A stretch of 64,000 nucleotides of DNA, from the NCBI RefSeq assembly GCF_023278185.1, contig NZ_CP066356.1, positions 8,362,001 to 8,426,000 of the forward strand, given 5' to 3'. Below, one piece after another: positions 8,998 to 18,507 of this stretch. Under the pieces are notes generated by a model. It did no database searches. It saw nothing but the letters and a program-made list of their open reading frames with translations, and had not been told where the DNA came from. The position numbers and the translations under genes were made by a program. The DNA is from Bradyrhizobium elkanii USDA 76. Its GTDB lineage: Bacteria > Pseudomonadota > Alphaproteobacteria > Rhizobiales > Xanthobacteraceae. Numbering within the stretch: position 1 is the first letter of the stretch; each line of letters opens with the position of its first letter.

Positions 8998-10224
8998 ATG
9001 AGCAAGACCGCTCGGTTGGATTATGGCTGGGTCGTCGTCGGCGCGGGCGCGCTGATGACTTGCGTCGGCTTCGGCACCATGCTGTCGCTCGCGGTGTTCC
9101 TGCAGCCGATCTCGGATGCGATGGGCTGGTCGCGCGCCGGCATCTCGGCGGCGGCGACGCTGGATTTCCTCTGCATGGGTTTTGCGGCGTTCGCCTGGGG
9201 CGCGCTGTCCGACCGCTTCGGCACCCGCATCGTGGTGCTGGCGGGCAGCCTGCTGCTCGGGCTCGGCCTCGTGACGGCAAGCCAGGCGCAGAGCCTGTGG
9301 CAATTCCAGCTCTGCTTCGGCGTGCTGATCGGGATCGCGGCCGGCAGCTTCTATGCGCCGATGATGGCGCTCGCCAGCGCCTGGATCGACAAGCATCGCA
9401 GCCTTGCCGTCGCGCTGGTGTCGGCCGGCATGGGCGTGTCGCCGCTGACCGTCGCGCCGTCGGCAAGCTGGCTGATCACGGCCTATGACTGGCGCTTCGC
9501 GATGCTCGTGATCGGCATCGCCGCATGGGCACTGTTGATCCCCGCGTCGTTCCTGGTGCGTCCGGCGCCGCAGGGAACGGACGTCGCAATCCCGACCGCC
9601 GCGAACGCGCCGCAGACCGAATGGACCGCGGCGCAGGCGCTGCGCACGCCGCAATTCATTACGCTGGCGCTGGCGCATTTCGCCTGCTGCGCGGCGCATT
9701 CCGGCCCGATCTTCCACATGGTGTCCTACGCCATGGTGTGCGGCATCGCGCCGCTCACCGCGGTCACGGTCTACAGCCTCGCCGGCTTCTCCGGGCTCGG
9801 CGGCCGGCTGCTGCTCGGCGTGCTCGCCGACCGGCTCGGCGCCAAGCCGGTGCTGGTCGGCGGCCTTCTGGTGCAGGCGCTGTCGATCGCGACCTATCTC
9901 GCGGTGGCGCAGCTCGGCGAATTCTATGCGCTGTCTGTCGTGTTCGGCCTCGCCTATGGCGGGGTGATGCCGCTCTACGCCGTGCTGGTGCGCGAGTTCT
10001 TCGGCGCGCGCATCATGGGCACGGTGTTCGGCGCGGTGTCGGCGTTCGCCAGCCTCGGCATGGCGCTCGGGCCGTGGGCCGGCGGTTACGTGTTCGACAC
10101 GTTCCACGGCTATACGTGGCTGCACGCCGGTTCGTTCGCGATCGGCCTCGCCGCGGTTGCGGTGGCGCTGAGTTTTTCCACCAAGCGCCAGCCGTCGCTC
10201 GATCTCGGCCGCGCCACCGCCTGA
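8998..10224 (+). CDS. MFS transporter
   Basis: A 408-residue, 12-helix major facilitator protein. The motif A equivalent ALSDRFGTR lies between helices 2 and 3, and its second-half counterpart is VLADRLGAK. The N-terminus (DYGWVVVGAGALM) resembles the monocarboxylate/oxalate-formate group. A flavin monooxygenase gene follows 136 bp downstream on the same strand, so it may import that enzyme's substrate; this is inference. Substrate unknown. Confidence 0.85.
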   Translation: MSKTARLDYGWVVVGAGALMTCVGFGTMLSLAVFLQPISDAMGWSRAGISAAATLDFLCMGFAAFAWGALSDRFGTRIVVLAGSLLLGLGLVTASQAQSLWQFQLCFGVLIGIAAGSFYAPMMALASAWIDKHRSLAVALVSAGMGVSPLTVAPSASWLITAYDWRFAMLVIGIAAWALLIPASFLVRPAPQGTDVAIPTAANAPQTEWTAAQALRTPQFITLALAHFACCAAHSGPIFHMVSYAMVCGIAPLTAVTVYSLAGFSGLGGRLLLGVLADRLGAKPVLVGGLLVQALSIATYLAVAQLGEFYALSVVFGLAYGGVMPLYAVLVREFFGARIMGTVFGAVSAFASLGMALGPWAGGYVFDTFHGYTWLHAGSFAIGLAAVAVALSFSTKRQPSLDLGRATA

Positions 10225-10360
10225 GCGCGGCAGCGTTCGTCGTTCGCGCGCGGCGGATGGCTGATCTGCATCGGCGCCGCCCCGCCTTGCCCTCCTTTGC
10301 CGGATGCGTCACCATCACGCACCCGCCCAACAAGAATGACAGAAGGCGCCGAGGACACGC

Positions 10361-11533
10361 ATGAACAGGCCGCAGGGAGTAGACCTTGTCGAGCGGGCGC
10401 GCGCGCTGACGCCGCTGATCACAAGTGAAGCCGACGAGATCGAACGGACGCGGCGGCTGACGCCGGCCGTCACCGCAGCGCTGGTCGAGAACGGGCTCTA
10501 TCGCGCGCTGCTGCCGAAGCGTTTTGGCGGCGCCGAGGCGACGCTGGACGCGTTCATGCAGATGCAGGAGGAGATCGCCAAGGCCGATGCCTCCACGGCG
10601 TGGTGCCTCGGCCAGTGCAGCGTCTGCGCCATGACCGCGGCCTATCTCGAGCCCGACGTGGCCGACGAAATCTTCAACACCGCGCCCGGCATCCTGGCAT
10701 GGGGCGCGATCGCCCATGAGGTGCGTGCCGAGCCCGGCGGCTATCGCGCCAGTGCGCGCTGGGATTTCGCCTCGGGCTCGCGACAGGCGAGCTGGCTCGG
10801 CGCCCATGTCCGCGTCGTCGAGGCCGACGGTTCACCGCGCAAGAGGGCCGACGGTTCGCCGGAGATCCGCACCATCCTGTTTCCGATGTCGCAGGCCGTG
10901 ATGTACGACGTCTGGGACGTGATCGGCCTGAAAGGCACCGGCACCGATTCCTATTCGGTCGACAACCTCTTCATTCCGGAAAAATTCGCCGCGCTGCGCG
11001 ACGATCCGGCCGCGTGCCGCGAGCCGGGGCCGCTCTACAAGCTCTCCACCAACATGGTGTTCAGCATGGGCTTTGCCGCCACCTCGCTCGGCGTCGCCCG
11101 CGCCATGCTGGATGCGACGACCGAGCTTGCCCGCGGCAAGACCCCGCAGGGCCTCAAGGCGATGCGCGACAACAATGCCGTGCAAGGCCAGATCGGCCGC
11201 ACCGAGGCGAGCCTGCGCGCCGCGCGCGCCTATCTGTACACGACGGCCCACGACGTCTGGAGCGATCTCGTCCGCGGCGATCCCATCACCGAGGCGCATC
11301 GCGTCGCGATCCGCATCGCCTCGACCTGGACCATCCACCAGTCGGCCGCCGTGGTCGACATCGCCTATCACATGTCGGGCGCGACGGCGGTATTCGCGAA
11401 AAATCCGTTCGAGCGGCGGTTTCGCGACATGCATGCGATCGCACAGCAGATCCAGGCCCGCGACACGCAATATGAGGACGCCGGCAAGGCGATCCTGGCG
11501 GGCAATCTCTCCGCGCCGCCGACGGCGCGATGA
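10361..11533 (+). CDS. Group D flavin-dependent monooxygenase, acyl-CoA dehydrogenase fold
   Basis: A 390-residue protein of the acyl-CoA dehydrogenase superfamily. It matches the HsaA/HpaB-like branch that hydroxylates aromatic compounds with reduced flavin from a partner reductase. N-terminal helical domain (ERTRRLTPAVTAALVENGLYRALLPKRFGG), middle beta domain (WDVIGLKGTGTDSYSVDNLFIP), and C-terminal helical domain with the Acyl-CoA_dh_2 signature (HQSAAVVDIAYHMSGATAVF). No flavin reductase is next to it, so the partner must be encoded elsewhere. Exact substrate unknown. Confidence 0.8.
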   Translation: MNRPQGVDLVERARALTPLITSEADEIERTRRLTPAVTAALVENGLYRALLPKRFGGAEATLDAFMQMQEEIAKADASTAWCLGQCSVCAMTAAYLEPDVADEIFNTAPGILAWGAIAHEVRAEPGGYRASARWDFASGSRQASWLGAHVRVVEADGSPRKRADGSPEIRTILFPMSQAVMYDVWDVIGLKGTGTDSYSVDNLFIPEKFAALRDDPAACREPGPLYKLSTNMVFSMGFAATSLGVARAMLDATTELARGKTPQGLKAMRDNNAVQGQIGRTEASLRAARAYLYTTAHDVWSDLVRGDPITEAHRVAIRIASTWTIHQSAAVVDIAYHMSGATAVFAKNPFERRFRDMHAIAQQIQARDTQYEDAGKAILAGNLSAPPTAR

Positions 11534-11635
11534 AGCATATCTGCTTCGGCGCTATGCGTCCTTCGGCACCCAAGCGCACGGCGGCGCTGTATGAGTGGCA
11601 GAACAATCCTGAGCCCTTCCTGCCGCGATTTGAGG

Positions 11636-11971
11636 TTATTTCGACTTGGGAGGTTCCTGAATTGACTTCATATAGCTGACGACCTCCTCCGCATCCTCCC
11701 TGCTGAAGCGGAAGGTCGGCATGGAGGGATGGATGCTGCTATAGCCGTCCTGCAGTCGTTGCAAGAAGTCGCTGTCGTAGAGTTTGGTTTCACTGAAGGT
11801 GCGAAAGGGCGGCGCCAGCCTGTTCGGGCTGTTCCCGGTCCTGCCAATGGAGTGACATCCGGCGCATAGCTTTTGCAACATCTCTTTGCCATGCCGCTGC
11901 TCCTCAGCCCGCGCCTGGGCCATGGTGCTCGAAAAGAGACATATGGTCAGTACCAGCAAGGATCGCGTCAT
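11636..11971 (-). CDS. Small c-type cytochrome
   Basis: Monohaem class I cytochrome c of 111 residues, counted from MTRSLLVLTICL (an in-frame ATG lies 27 bases upstream). Signal peptide cleaved after AQARA, haem-binding CAGCH, and the likely Met axial ligand in HPSMPTF. Predicted to be periplasmic. A second small cytochrome lies at 13238 on the other strand. Redox partner unknown. Confidence 0.85.
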   Translation of the reverse strand: MTRSLLVLTICLFSSTMAQARAEEQRHGKEMLQKLCAGCHSIGRTGNSPNRLAPPFRTFSETKLYDSDFLQRLQDGYSSIHPSMPTFRFSREDAEEVVSYMKSIQEPPKSK

Positions 11972-12190
11972 CGCAGTCGTTCCGCTGTTCTGTCGCATGG
12001 CGCAACCTTCCTTGCTACTTGTCCCAATTACGCCAGTGCGTCAGATGAACCTGAGCGGGATGGCCGGTTGATGTCTTGATCCAGCCCTCGAGGGCGCGAC
12101 GGCAGGGGAATCATCACGAAAGGCTAGAGAGCAACCCGCTACCAGCTATTGATCGGTATCAAAGTCCAGTAGTGATCCCCGGGGGAGCCT

Positions 12191-12355
12191 CTATTCTTTA
12201 GCAGGCGGCTGTGGATTTTTGGCCAGCCATTGGGCCAGCTTGCCTTCTTCCTCGGCCAACAGCTTGCGCAACGTCTCGATCTTCCGAGCGTCGGTTTCCG
12301 TTTCCAAAAGCTCTTTGTAATGAGCGATGTTCGCTCGAAAGACGAAGTCAGCCAT
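12191..12355 (-). CDS. Small helical conserved hypothetical
   Basis: A 54-residue protein starting MADFVFRANIAHYKELLE, followed by TETDARKIETLRKLLAEEEGKLAQW. It is highly charged and almost entirely helical, a pattern I recognise from many short rhizobial hypotheticals. No membrane segment or catalytic motif. An in-frame ATG lies 42 bases upstream. A decayed relative lies at 12930-13076. Bases 12356-12664 hold no gene I can support. Confidence 0.65.
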   Translation of the reverse strand: MADFVFRANIAHYKELLETETDARKIETLRKLLAEEEGKLAQWLAKNPQPPAKE

Positions 12356-12664
12356 GCTTGCCGCTGGTTGCCCGATTGCCGAGTTCCATCGTGCCACAGC
12401 CTACCGGTGATTAACATAAGTAATCAGCGGTGAAACTACTCGTGTCGAGGGCTGGGGAGGTCAGTTGAGGGTCAAACTCGGAAGTCGGAACGCGCAACCG
12501 TGAGGTCCGCTTCACCCCGACACCGGACTTTCGATCCGGGAAACCCCTTACGGACACCACCCGAATTTCAAATACGGCTCCGTCGGGCTAGATGATGCTC
12601 GATGAGGCCAGGATGCTCGGGCCATGATGAGCAAAGAGTGTCCGTTAGCGATGTTCGACGAACA

Positions 12665-12967
12665 ATGACCAAGCTTGAATTGATGAAGGTCAAAGACGCT
12701 GCCAAGGAACTGCCAGACCATTTTGCTATGGACTGGCAGACGATAGCGAGCGCACCGTTCGACCGTGATCTCGAAGTCGCGGTTCTCGACGCTGGAGAAA
12801 CCCACGCGGTTGTCTTTCCGTGCCGCCGTGTGCTTCGGGGTTGGGTAAGCGCAGAGACAGCCGCCCCCGTGGCCATTCATCCAACCCATTGGCGCGAATG
12901 GAAGGCCTCCAACTCGGCGCTTTTTGTTGTGCTCGGTCCGGGAATTGCGCAAGGCGGCGACCTTTAG
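12665..12967 (+). CDS. Conserved hypothetical, 100 residues
   Basis: Starts MTKLELMKVKDAAKELPDHF and contains DWQTIASAPFDRDLEVAVLD and HPTHWREW. This is a small soluble protein of the rhizobial type in which WxTIxSAPFD..LEVAVxD is followed by a Trp-rich end. Function unknown. Its 3' end overlaps a decayed gene on the opposite strand. An in-frame upstream start would add 21 residues that show no conserved pattern. Confidence 0.55.
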   Translation: MTKLELMKVKDAAKELPDHFAMDWQTIASAPFDRDLEVAVLDAGETHAVVFPCRRVLRGWVSAETAAPVAIHPTHWREWKASNSALFVVLGPGIAQGGDL

Positions 12968-13076
12968 TTTCTCCTCCGCCAGCAGACGTTCGATGGCGGC
13001 GCGCCTCTCTCCGCGTCTGTTTCGGTCTCAGCGTCTTGAAGTGCGCAATGTTGGCGTTCGCGATCTCTTCAGGCAT
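12930..13076 (-). pseudogene. Frameshifted relative of the 54-residue helical protein
   Basis: The minus strand begins MPEEIANANIAHFKTL, close to the ANIAHYKELL start of the gene at 12191-12355. The second half of the same protein appears in another frame as RRAAIERLLAEEKLKVAAL. At least two frame changes separate the parts, so the gene is dead. Confidence 0.55.
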
Positions 13077-13237
13077 CAGGAGAGGCGTCCAATCACTCGA
13101 CCAAGTTGATCCGACCCCGATCCCACAAGGAATACGGCCGTGCTGCAATGCGGCACGAAAGCATCGCAATCACCTGCCCCCTTCAAGCGGTGGCCGATCA
13201 GCGCTACAAGAGATCCATCGAGTTGGAATCTTGCTCA

Positions 13238-13549
13238 ATGCAAATCTGTCATGCAGCGATTCTTGCTGTCGCGTTTGAACTGACCGGATCGGCGGTCATT
13301 GCTGCGGATGCAAACCACGGGGCGGAGCTGGCAAAACGATGGTGCGCCACCTGTCACGTGGTGAGCGACGATCAGAAGCAGGCAGTCGCCGATGTGCCGC
13401 CATTTGCTGCGGTTGCGCGTAACCCAGATTTTAGTCCCGAGAAGCTGGCGTTTTTCCTGCTCGACCCGCATCCCAAGATGCCAAATTTTCCGCTGAACCG
13501 AGCCGAAGCAGCGGATATCGCCGCTTACGTCGCGTCGCTGCGCAAATAG
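13238..13549 (+). CDS. Small c-type cytochrome
   Basis: A 103-residue monohaem cytochrome c. Signal peptide about 1-22 (AAILAVAFELTGSAVIAAD), haem site CATCH, and a likely axial Met in HPKMPNF, with the C-terminal helix EAADIAAYVASLRK. ATG 13238 is preferred over an upstream in-frame ATG because the signal sequence starts there. Periplasmic electron carrier; partner unknown. The following 318 bases hold only a short CCCGCAAGCGGGAG hairpin and no gene. Confidence 0.8.
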   Translation: MQICHAAILAVAFELTGSAVIAADANHGAELAKRWCATCHVVSDDQKQAVADVPPFAAVARNPDFSPEKLAFFLLDPHPKMPNFPLNRAEAADIAAYVASLRK

Positions 13550-13867
13550 CGCGAAGCTGGCTGAGTGGCGCAGCAAGAACTCGAGACCTGAGGCGGCAAA
13601 GTAATGGCCACCTCAGTTGGCGGCTTCTTTCATTCAGCCGAACGACATCCCTGCGCTCGAGGCCGCGTGTCCGCTTACCCCCGCAAGCGGGAGACGACCG
13701 AGGTCCGGCCGATTCAACTCAACCTCATCTCGATTTGGGCTCACGGTACGAAAGCAGGCACCGGCGACGATGGCCCCCCGCACGAATACCGGCGGCGCAA
13801 CATCCGGTTGTTAAGCTTTTTCTGAGAGTTTGCGGACGGCGCTAATGCCTGGAGTTTCGCTGGTCCC

Positions 13868-15835
13868 ATGTTCACGCTTCGATCGATTGCCGCCCGCCTC
13901 ATTCTGGCGATTTCGCTGACCGTCGCGGTCGCCTGCGCCATCCTCGGCGGCTTCTCCATCAGCCAGCAGCGGGCGCTGACCCGGCTCGCGCTCGATCAGC
14001 AGCTCAAGCTGCAATATGACAGCGTGATTGCAGCGATCGACTACGAGGGGCGCGCCGCGCTCGCGGTCTCGGCGGTCATCGCCGCCCTGCCGCCGGTCGA
14101 GGACGCCATCGCCAAGGGCGACCGCGACGGCCTCGGCAAGCTGCTCGGCGCCTCCTGGGCGTCGATGAAGGCGCAGGGCATCCCGCTGATCTCGTTCTGG
14201 CAGCCCCCGGCGACCAGCTTCTACCGGGTCCATGCGCCGAAGACCTTCGGCGACGACGCCTCCACGCGGCGCATGACGGTGGTGGAATCGAACAGGACCG
14301 GCAAGCCGATCGTCGGCGTCGAGCCCGGCCGCGAAGCGCTGTCGATCTTCGGCATGACCCCGATCATGCACGAGGGCAAGACGCTGGCCAATGTCGACGT
14401 CGGCGCCGCCTTCGGCAAGGAATTCGTCGACCGCGCCAAGAAGCGCTTCGGCATCGATCTCGCGGTGCATTCCTTCGACGGCCAGAGCTTCAAGCGGCTG
14501 TCCTCGACCTTCGGCGATACCGTGGTCGCGACCCAGGACGAGCTCAAGCGCGTGATGAACGGTACGGCCCTGCTGCGCGACGCGGTTCTCGACGGCCATG
14601 CGGTGGAGCTCTATCTCGGCCAGATCAAGAACTATGCCGGCGAACCGGTCGCCGTGCTCGAGATCGTCAAGGACACCAGCGACTATGAAGCCGCCGCCGC
14701 GAGCGCGCAGCGCAATCTGATCCTCGGCGTGGTCGCGATCATGGCAGCCGCCGTGCTGCTCGCGTTCCTGCTCGGCCGCGGCCTGTCACGGCCGCTCACC
14801 GCGATCACCGCGGTCATGAACCGGCTGTCCAGCGGCGACACCAGCGTCACGATACCCGGCAGCGAGCGCCGCGACGAGCTCGGCACGATGGCGAAGGCGG
14901 TCGACGTATTCCGCCGCAGCATGGTCGAAACCTCCTCGCTGCGCGGGGCGCAGGAAGCCGACAAGGTGAAAGCGGAGGCCGACAAGCAGGCCTTGCAGCG
15001 GCAGATGGCCGACCGTTTCGAAGCCGACGTCAAGGGCATGGTCGCCGCCGTCGCACGGTCCTCGGGCGACATGCAGCGCGTCGCGGGCGAGATCACGGCC
15101 AGCGTCAACGGCGCCTCCGAACGGACCTCGGCGGCAGCCGCCGCGTCCGAGGAAGCCTCCGCCAGCGTCAACGCGGTCGCAGCCGCAACCGAGGAACTGG
15201 CGTCCTCGATCACCGAGATCGGCCGCCAGGTCACCCATTCCAGCCGCGTCGCCGACAGCGCCGTGACCAAGGCCATGGAGACCACCGAGATGGTGACGAG
15301 CCTCGCCGCATCGGCAGAGAAGATCGGCGACGTGCTGCGCCTGATCAGCGCGATCGCGAGCCAGACCAATCTGCTGGCGCTCAACGCCACCATCGAGGCC
15401 GCCCGCGCCGGCGAGGCCGGTCGCGGCTTTGCCGTGGTCGCCGCCGAGGTCAAGGACCTGGCGAGCCAGACCGCGAAGGCGACCGAGGAGATCGCCGGCC
15501 AGGTCGGCGCGATCCAGTCCGCCACCGGCAACTGCGTCAGCGCGATCGGCGACATCAGCGGCACCATCCGCGAGATCTCCGGTATCGCCACCGCGATCGC
15601 GGCCGCCGTCGAGCAGCAGGACTCGGCGACGCGGGAGATTGCCCGCAGCGTGCAGCAGGCGTCCACCGGGACCGTCGAGGTCTCCGCCAATATCGCGGGC
15701 GCGAGCGAGGCCGCCGGCCAGTCGCGGGCCCTCACCGGCAATGTGCTGGATGCCTCCGGCCAGCTCGGCGATCACGCCGCCGCGCTGTCGCACAGCGTCG
15801 ACACCTTCCTTGCCGGGCTGCGCAACGCGGCCTGA
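13868..15835 (+). CDS. Methyl-accepting chemotaxis protein
   Basis: A 655-residue membrane receptor. Membrane segment 1 is at about 10-30, then a large periplasmic Cache-like ligand domain (about 31-275), membrane segment 2 ([19 protein letters not shown]), HAMP, and a long signalling coiled coil. The hairpin tip reads [20 protein letters not shown] followed by [17 protein letters not shown]. It signals to CheA/CheW. No C-terminal CheR/CheB tether pentapeptide is present; it ends LAGLRNAA. Ligand unknown. No che genes are nearby. Confidence 0.93.
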   Translation: MFTLRSIAARLILAISLTVAVACAILGGFSISQQRALTRLALDQQLKLQYDSVIAAIDYEGRAALAVSAVIAALPPVEDAIAKGDRDGLGKLLGASWASMKAQGIPLISFWQPPATSFYRVHAPKTFGDDASTRRMTVVESNRTGKPIVGVEPGREALSIFGMTPIMHEGKTLANVDVGAAFGKEFVDRAKKRFGIDLAVHSFDGQSFKRLSSTFGDTVVATQDELKRVMNGTALLRDAVLDGHAVELYLGQIKNYAGEPVAVLEIVKDTSDYEAAAASAQRNLILGVVAIMAAAVLLAFLLGRGLSRPLTAITAVMNRLSSGDTSVTIPGSERRDELGTMAKAVDVFRRSMVETSSLRGAQEADKVKAEADKQALQRQMADRFEADVKGMVAAVARSSGDMQRVAGEITASVNGASERTSAAAAASEEASASVNAVAAATEELASSITEIGRQVTHSSRVADSAVTKAMETTEMVTSLAASAEKIGDVLRLISAIASQTNLLALNATIEAARAGEAGRGFAVVAAEVKDLASQTAKATEEIAGQVGAIQSATGNCVSAIGDISGTIREISGIATAIAAAVEQQDSATREIARSVQQASTGTVEVSANIAGASEAAGQSRALTGNVLDASGQLGDHAAALSHSVDTFLAGLRNAA

Positions 15836-15867
15836 TCTTGCCTTGTCATAGGCACAATACCCGTCAT

Positions 15868-16003
15868 CCGTCACCCCCGCGCAAAGGCTTCGCCTTTGTC
15901 GCTGGAGGTGGCCGCTTCTTCAGCGGCCCTCGAAGGGTCGACGGCCACCAGCGGGGCCGATCCATCGTTCGAGACGCCGCTACGCGGCTCCTCAGGATGA
16001 CGG
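15868..16003. repeat. Dispersed intergenic repeat, family B (copy 2)
   Basis: Second copy of the element at 4174-4303. Same start (CGCGCAAAGGCTTCGCCTTT), same GTCGCTGGAGG core, the same TTCGAGACGCCGC segment and the same CTCAGGATGACGG end. It lies between the convergent chemotaxis receptor and fatty acid hydroxylase genes. Confidence 0.75.
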
Positions 16004-16053
16004 GACAGAAAGCATACGCCTCGGAGCTATGACGCAGCAGGACCAGGCCGCGA

Positions 16054-16965
16054 TCATGGCCACGGCAACATGGGCGGCGGAGCCGATCGATCCGCCTTAT
16101 CGTCCGGCCCTGCCCCGGGCCGGCCCCAGTCGCGCATGAACGGCATCTTCAGCAGTCCGCGCAGCGACTGCTTCTCGGGATCATCAAAGCCGTCGAGGCC
16201 ATAGCGCAGCTCCGCGAAGCGCGGACCGCGATGATAGGTGCCGCCGAGCCGATCCCAGATCGAGAGCAGGTTCGAATAATTGGCGTCGGTCTCCGGCTGA
16301 TGACGCGAATGATGCATCTTGTGCATGTTCGGCGTCACGAAGACGAGCCGCAGCCAGCGGTCGAGCCGCTCGGGCAGGCGGATATTGGCGTGCTCGAACT
16401 GGGCGTTCAGCGCCGACAACGTCAGATAGCTGACCAGCACCCAGGCCGGCGTTCCGAACACCAGGACGCCGGCGATGTGCCAGCCGATCCGCCACAGCGT
16501 CTCGCCGGGATGCTCGCGGAACGCCGTGGTGACGTCGACGAAGCGATCGGCATGGTGCATGCGATGGAAGCGCCACATCCAGCCGAGCTTGTGCATGGAG
16601 ACGTGGGCGAAATAGGCGAACAGGTCGAGCCCCACGATGCCAAGCAGCAGCTGGCTCGGGGGTGACAGGCCGAGCCACCAGGACAGGCCGAATTTCGCAT
16701 CCAGCGTCCATTGCGCGGCCAGCGGCGACAGCGGGCTGAGCAGCAGGTTCACGCCGACGAAGATCACGGTGATGGCGGCGTTGCGGCCGATATTGCGCAG
16801 CCGGTCGCTGCGGCCACAGCTGAACAGCGGAAACGCAGCCTCGAACAGCAGCACGATCGCGAACGACGCGAGCAGGAACGCAATCCGCGCGCCGGTCGAC
16901 GGCAGCTCGATGTGAGCGGTCTCAGCCGTGCCCGGATGCCACAGAAGCTTTGCAAAGCCGATCAT
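16054..16965 (-). CDS. Sterol desaturase / fatty acid hydroxylase family protein
   Basis: A 303-residue membrane di-iron oxygenase. The eight-His signature is visible: HVSMH, HRMHH, and HKMHHSRH with QPETDANY after it. About four hydrophobic segments precede and separate the clusters. Family members hydroxylate or desaturate lipids at the membrane. Divergent from a TetR gene with a shared 107-bp promoter region that carries a palindrome, so it is probably a target of that regulator (inference). Lipid substrate unknown. Confidence 0.85.
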   Translation of the reverse strand: MIGFAKLLWHPGTAETAHIELPSTGARIAFLLASFAIVLLFEAAFPLFSCGRSDRLRNIGRNAAITVIFVGVNLLLSPLSPLAAQWTLDAKFGLSWWLGLSPPSQLLLGIVGLDLFAYFAHVSMHKLGWMWRFHRMHHADRFVDVTTAFREHPGETLWRIGWHIAGVLVFGTPAWVLVSYLTLSALNAQFEHANIRLPERLDRWLRLVFVTPNMHKMHHSRHQPETDANYSNLLSIWDRLGGTYHRGPRFAELRYGLDGFDDPEKQSLRGLLKMPFMRDWGRPGAGPDDKADRSAPPPMLPWP

Positions 16966-16981
16966 GCCGATGCCCCCCCTC

Positions 16982-17011
16982 TTTACAAAACGAATATTCG
17001 TTCTTTATAAT
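16982..17011 (+). promoter_or_regulatory. Promoter with embedded palindromic operator for tetR
   Basis: A -35 TTTACA (16982-16987) and -10 TATAAT (17006-17011) are separated by 18 bp. The spacer holds the perfect 14-bp palindrome AACGAATATTCGTT (16989-17002). A repressor dimer bound there would block this promoter. It could also block the divergent hydroxylase gene that starts at 16965. Confidence 0.7.
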
Positions 17012-17072
17012 GCCGGCAAATGATCGTCAAGCCCGCCGCATCGGCCGGCCGCGACCTGGCAAGGACCCGACA

Positions 17073-17678
17073 ATGCCGAAGGTGAAACCCGAGACGCTCG
17101 CGATCCGGCGCGAGGAGATCCTGCAGGCCGCGGAGATCTGCTTTGCCCGCCAGGGATTTCACCAGACCACGATCCAGGACGTGATCAAGCAGTCCGGGCT
17201 CAGTGCCGGCTGCATCTACGGGCATTTCACCGGCAAGGAAGAGTTGATCCAGGCGATCGGCGAAAGCCGCCATGGCCGCGACAGCGCGCTGCTGGCGCTC
17301 AAGGATCCATCGGACGATGTGTTGCAGAGCCTGCGGTCGATCGCCCGCACCTTTCTCGGCGACCTGCAAAGGGAAGAAGGCCTGCGCGCCCGCCGCGTCG
17401 CGTTGCAGCTCTGGGCCGAGGCGCTGCGCGACGACGTGGTCCGCGACCAGGTGGTGAGCGGAATCCGCCAGCCGATCGCCCTGATCGTGGACCTGCTGCG
17501 GCGCGGCCAGAAGAGCGGCGCGATCGATCCTCACCTGCAGCCGCGCGGCGCGGCGCGGGCGATGGTCGCGATGTTTCAGGGCATCGTGCTGCAACGGCTG
17601 TGGGGCGAAACCGTCTCGACCGCGGAGGCGATGCACGCCTTCGACATCTTCCTTGCCGGTCTTGCCGCCAGGCGCTGA
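17073..17678 (+). CDS. TetR/AcrR family regulator
   Basis: A 201-residue repressor. HTH at about 10-55 (REEILQAAEICFARQGFHQT, then SGLSAGCIYGHFTGKEELIQ) and a helical ligand-binding C-terminus. An ATG at 17010 is in frame but overlaps the -10 box of the clear promoter at 16982-17011, so ATG 17073, with AAGGA upstream, is the better start. Probably autoregulated and controlling the divergent fatty acid hydroxylase. The permease gene starts 11 bp downstream and is likely cotranscribed. Confidence 0.85.
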   Translation: MPKVKPETLAIRREEILQAAEICFARQGFHQTTIQDVIKQSGLSAGCIYGHFTGKEELIQAIGESRHGRDSALLALKDPSDDVLQSLRSIARTFLGDLQREEGLRARRVALQLWAEALRDDVVRDQVVSGIRQPIALIVDLLRRGQKSGAIDPHLQPRGAARAMVAMFQGIVLQRLWGETVSTAEAMHAFDIFLAGLAARR

Positions 17679-17689
17679 CGGAGGATGCG

Positions 17690-18472
17690 GTGATCGTCCA
17701 CGACCTGTTTGCCGGCATCGCCACCGGCCTTGCCGGCGGCCTCACCGCCGGGCTGCTCGGCGTCAGCCCCGGCGGTGGCCTCGTCGTGTTCTCGGTGCTG
17801 CTGCTCGGCGCCGGGCAGCATGTCGCGCAGGGCATCTCGCTGGTCGCGCAAGTGCCGCCGACCAGCCTCACCGGGATCCGGCGCTATTGGCAGAGCGGCA
17901 ACCGCACGCCATTGCGCTGGATCGCGCTGCTGACAGTCGGCTTCGTCGCCGGCGGCGCGGCCGGCGCGCTCGCCGCCAACCATGTCGCCGAGCCCGCGCT
18001 GCGCTGGACCTATGTGGCCTATCTCGTCGTGCTCGACGCGATGCTGATCCTGCGCGGCGGACGCGACGAGGCGAAGCACGACGACAAAGGCACCGCGCGC
18101 GACATATCCTGGCCGGCGCTGCTCGTTGTCGGGCTGCTGGCAGGCCTGTCGTCGGGCTTTCTCGGCATCGGCGGCGGACTGGCGACCGTGGTTGGACTGA
18201 GCGCCGTGCTCGGCATGCCGCAGCATCAGGCGCAGATGGCCAGCCTCGTGATGTCGCTGATCCCGACCACGATCCCCTCGGCCTGGATCTATTGGAGCGA
18301 AGGCTCGCTGGCGTCCTGGCCGGTGCTGGCGGGCGTGATCGTCGGCCTGCTGGCCGGCACCGATCTCGGCGCCCGCGCCGCCAACCGCATCGACCGCGCG
18401 CGGTTGCGCAGCGCGATGATCGTCTTCGTCACGCTGATGACGGTCTATATGACCTTCAAGGCGCTGTGGTAG
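17690..18472 (+). CDS. TauE/SafE family permease
   Basis: A 260-residue membrane protein with seven to eight hydrophobic segments and two related halves. Each half has the glycine-rich family turn: GLLGVSPGGGLVVF and GFLGIGGGLATVV. Starts at GTG 17690 behind GGAGG. TauE/SafE proteins export sulfite, sulfoacetate or other organic anions; which one is not readable here. It lies 11 bp after the TetR gene, so export of that regulator's ligand is possible. Confidence 0.82.
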   Translation: MIVHDLFAGIATGLAGGLTAGLLGVSPGGGLVVFSVLLLGAGQHVAQGISLVAQVPPTSLTGIRRYWQSGNRTPLRWIALLTVGFVAGGAAGALAANHVAEPALRWTYVAYLVVLDAMLILRGGRDEAKHDDKGTARDISWPALLVVGLLAGLSSGFLGIGGGLATVVGLSAVLGMPQHQAQMASLVMSLIPTTIPSAWIYWSEGSLASWPVLAGVIVGLLAGTDLGARAANRIDRARLRSAMIVFVTLMTVYMTFKALW

Positions 18473-18507
18473 ATTGACGTGGATACGCCCTCCTCGCGGA
18501 GCCCACC

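Noticed and set aside
11530..11679. 49-codon frame overlapping the monooxygenase stop in ATGA
   Set aside because: The overlap is suggestive, but the peptide matches nothing I know and its end runs antisense into the cytochrome gene.
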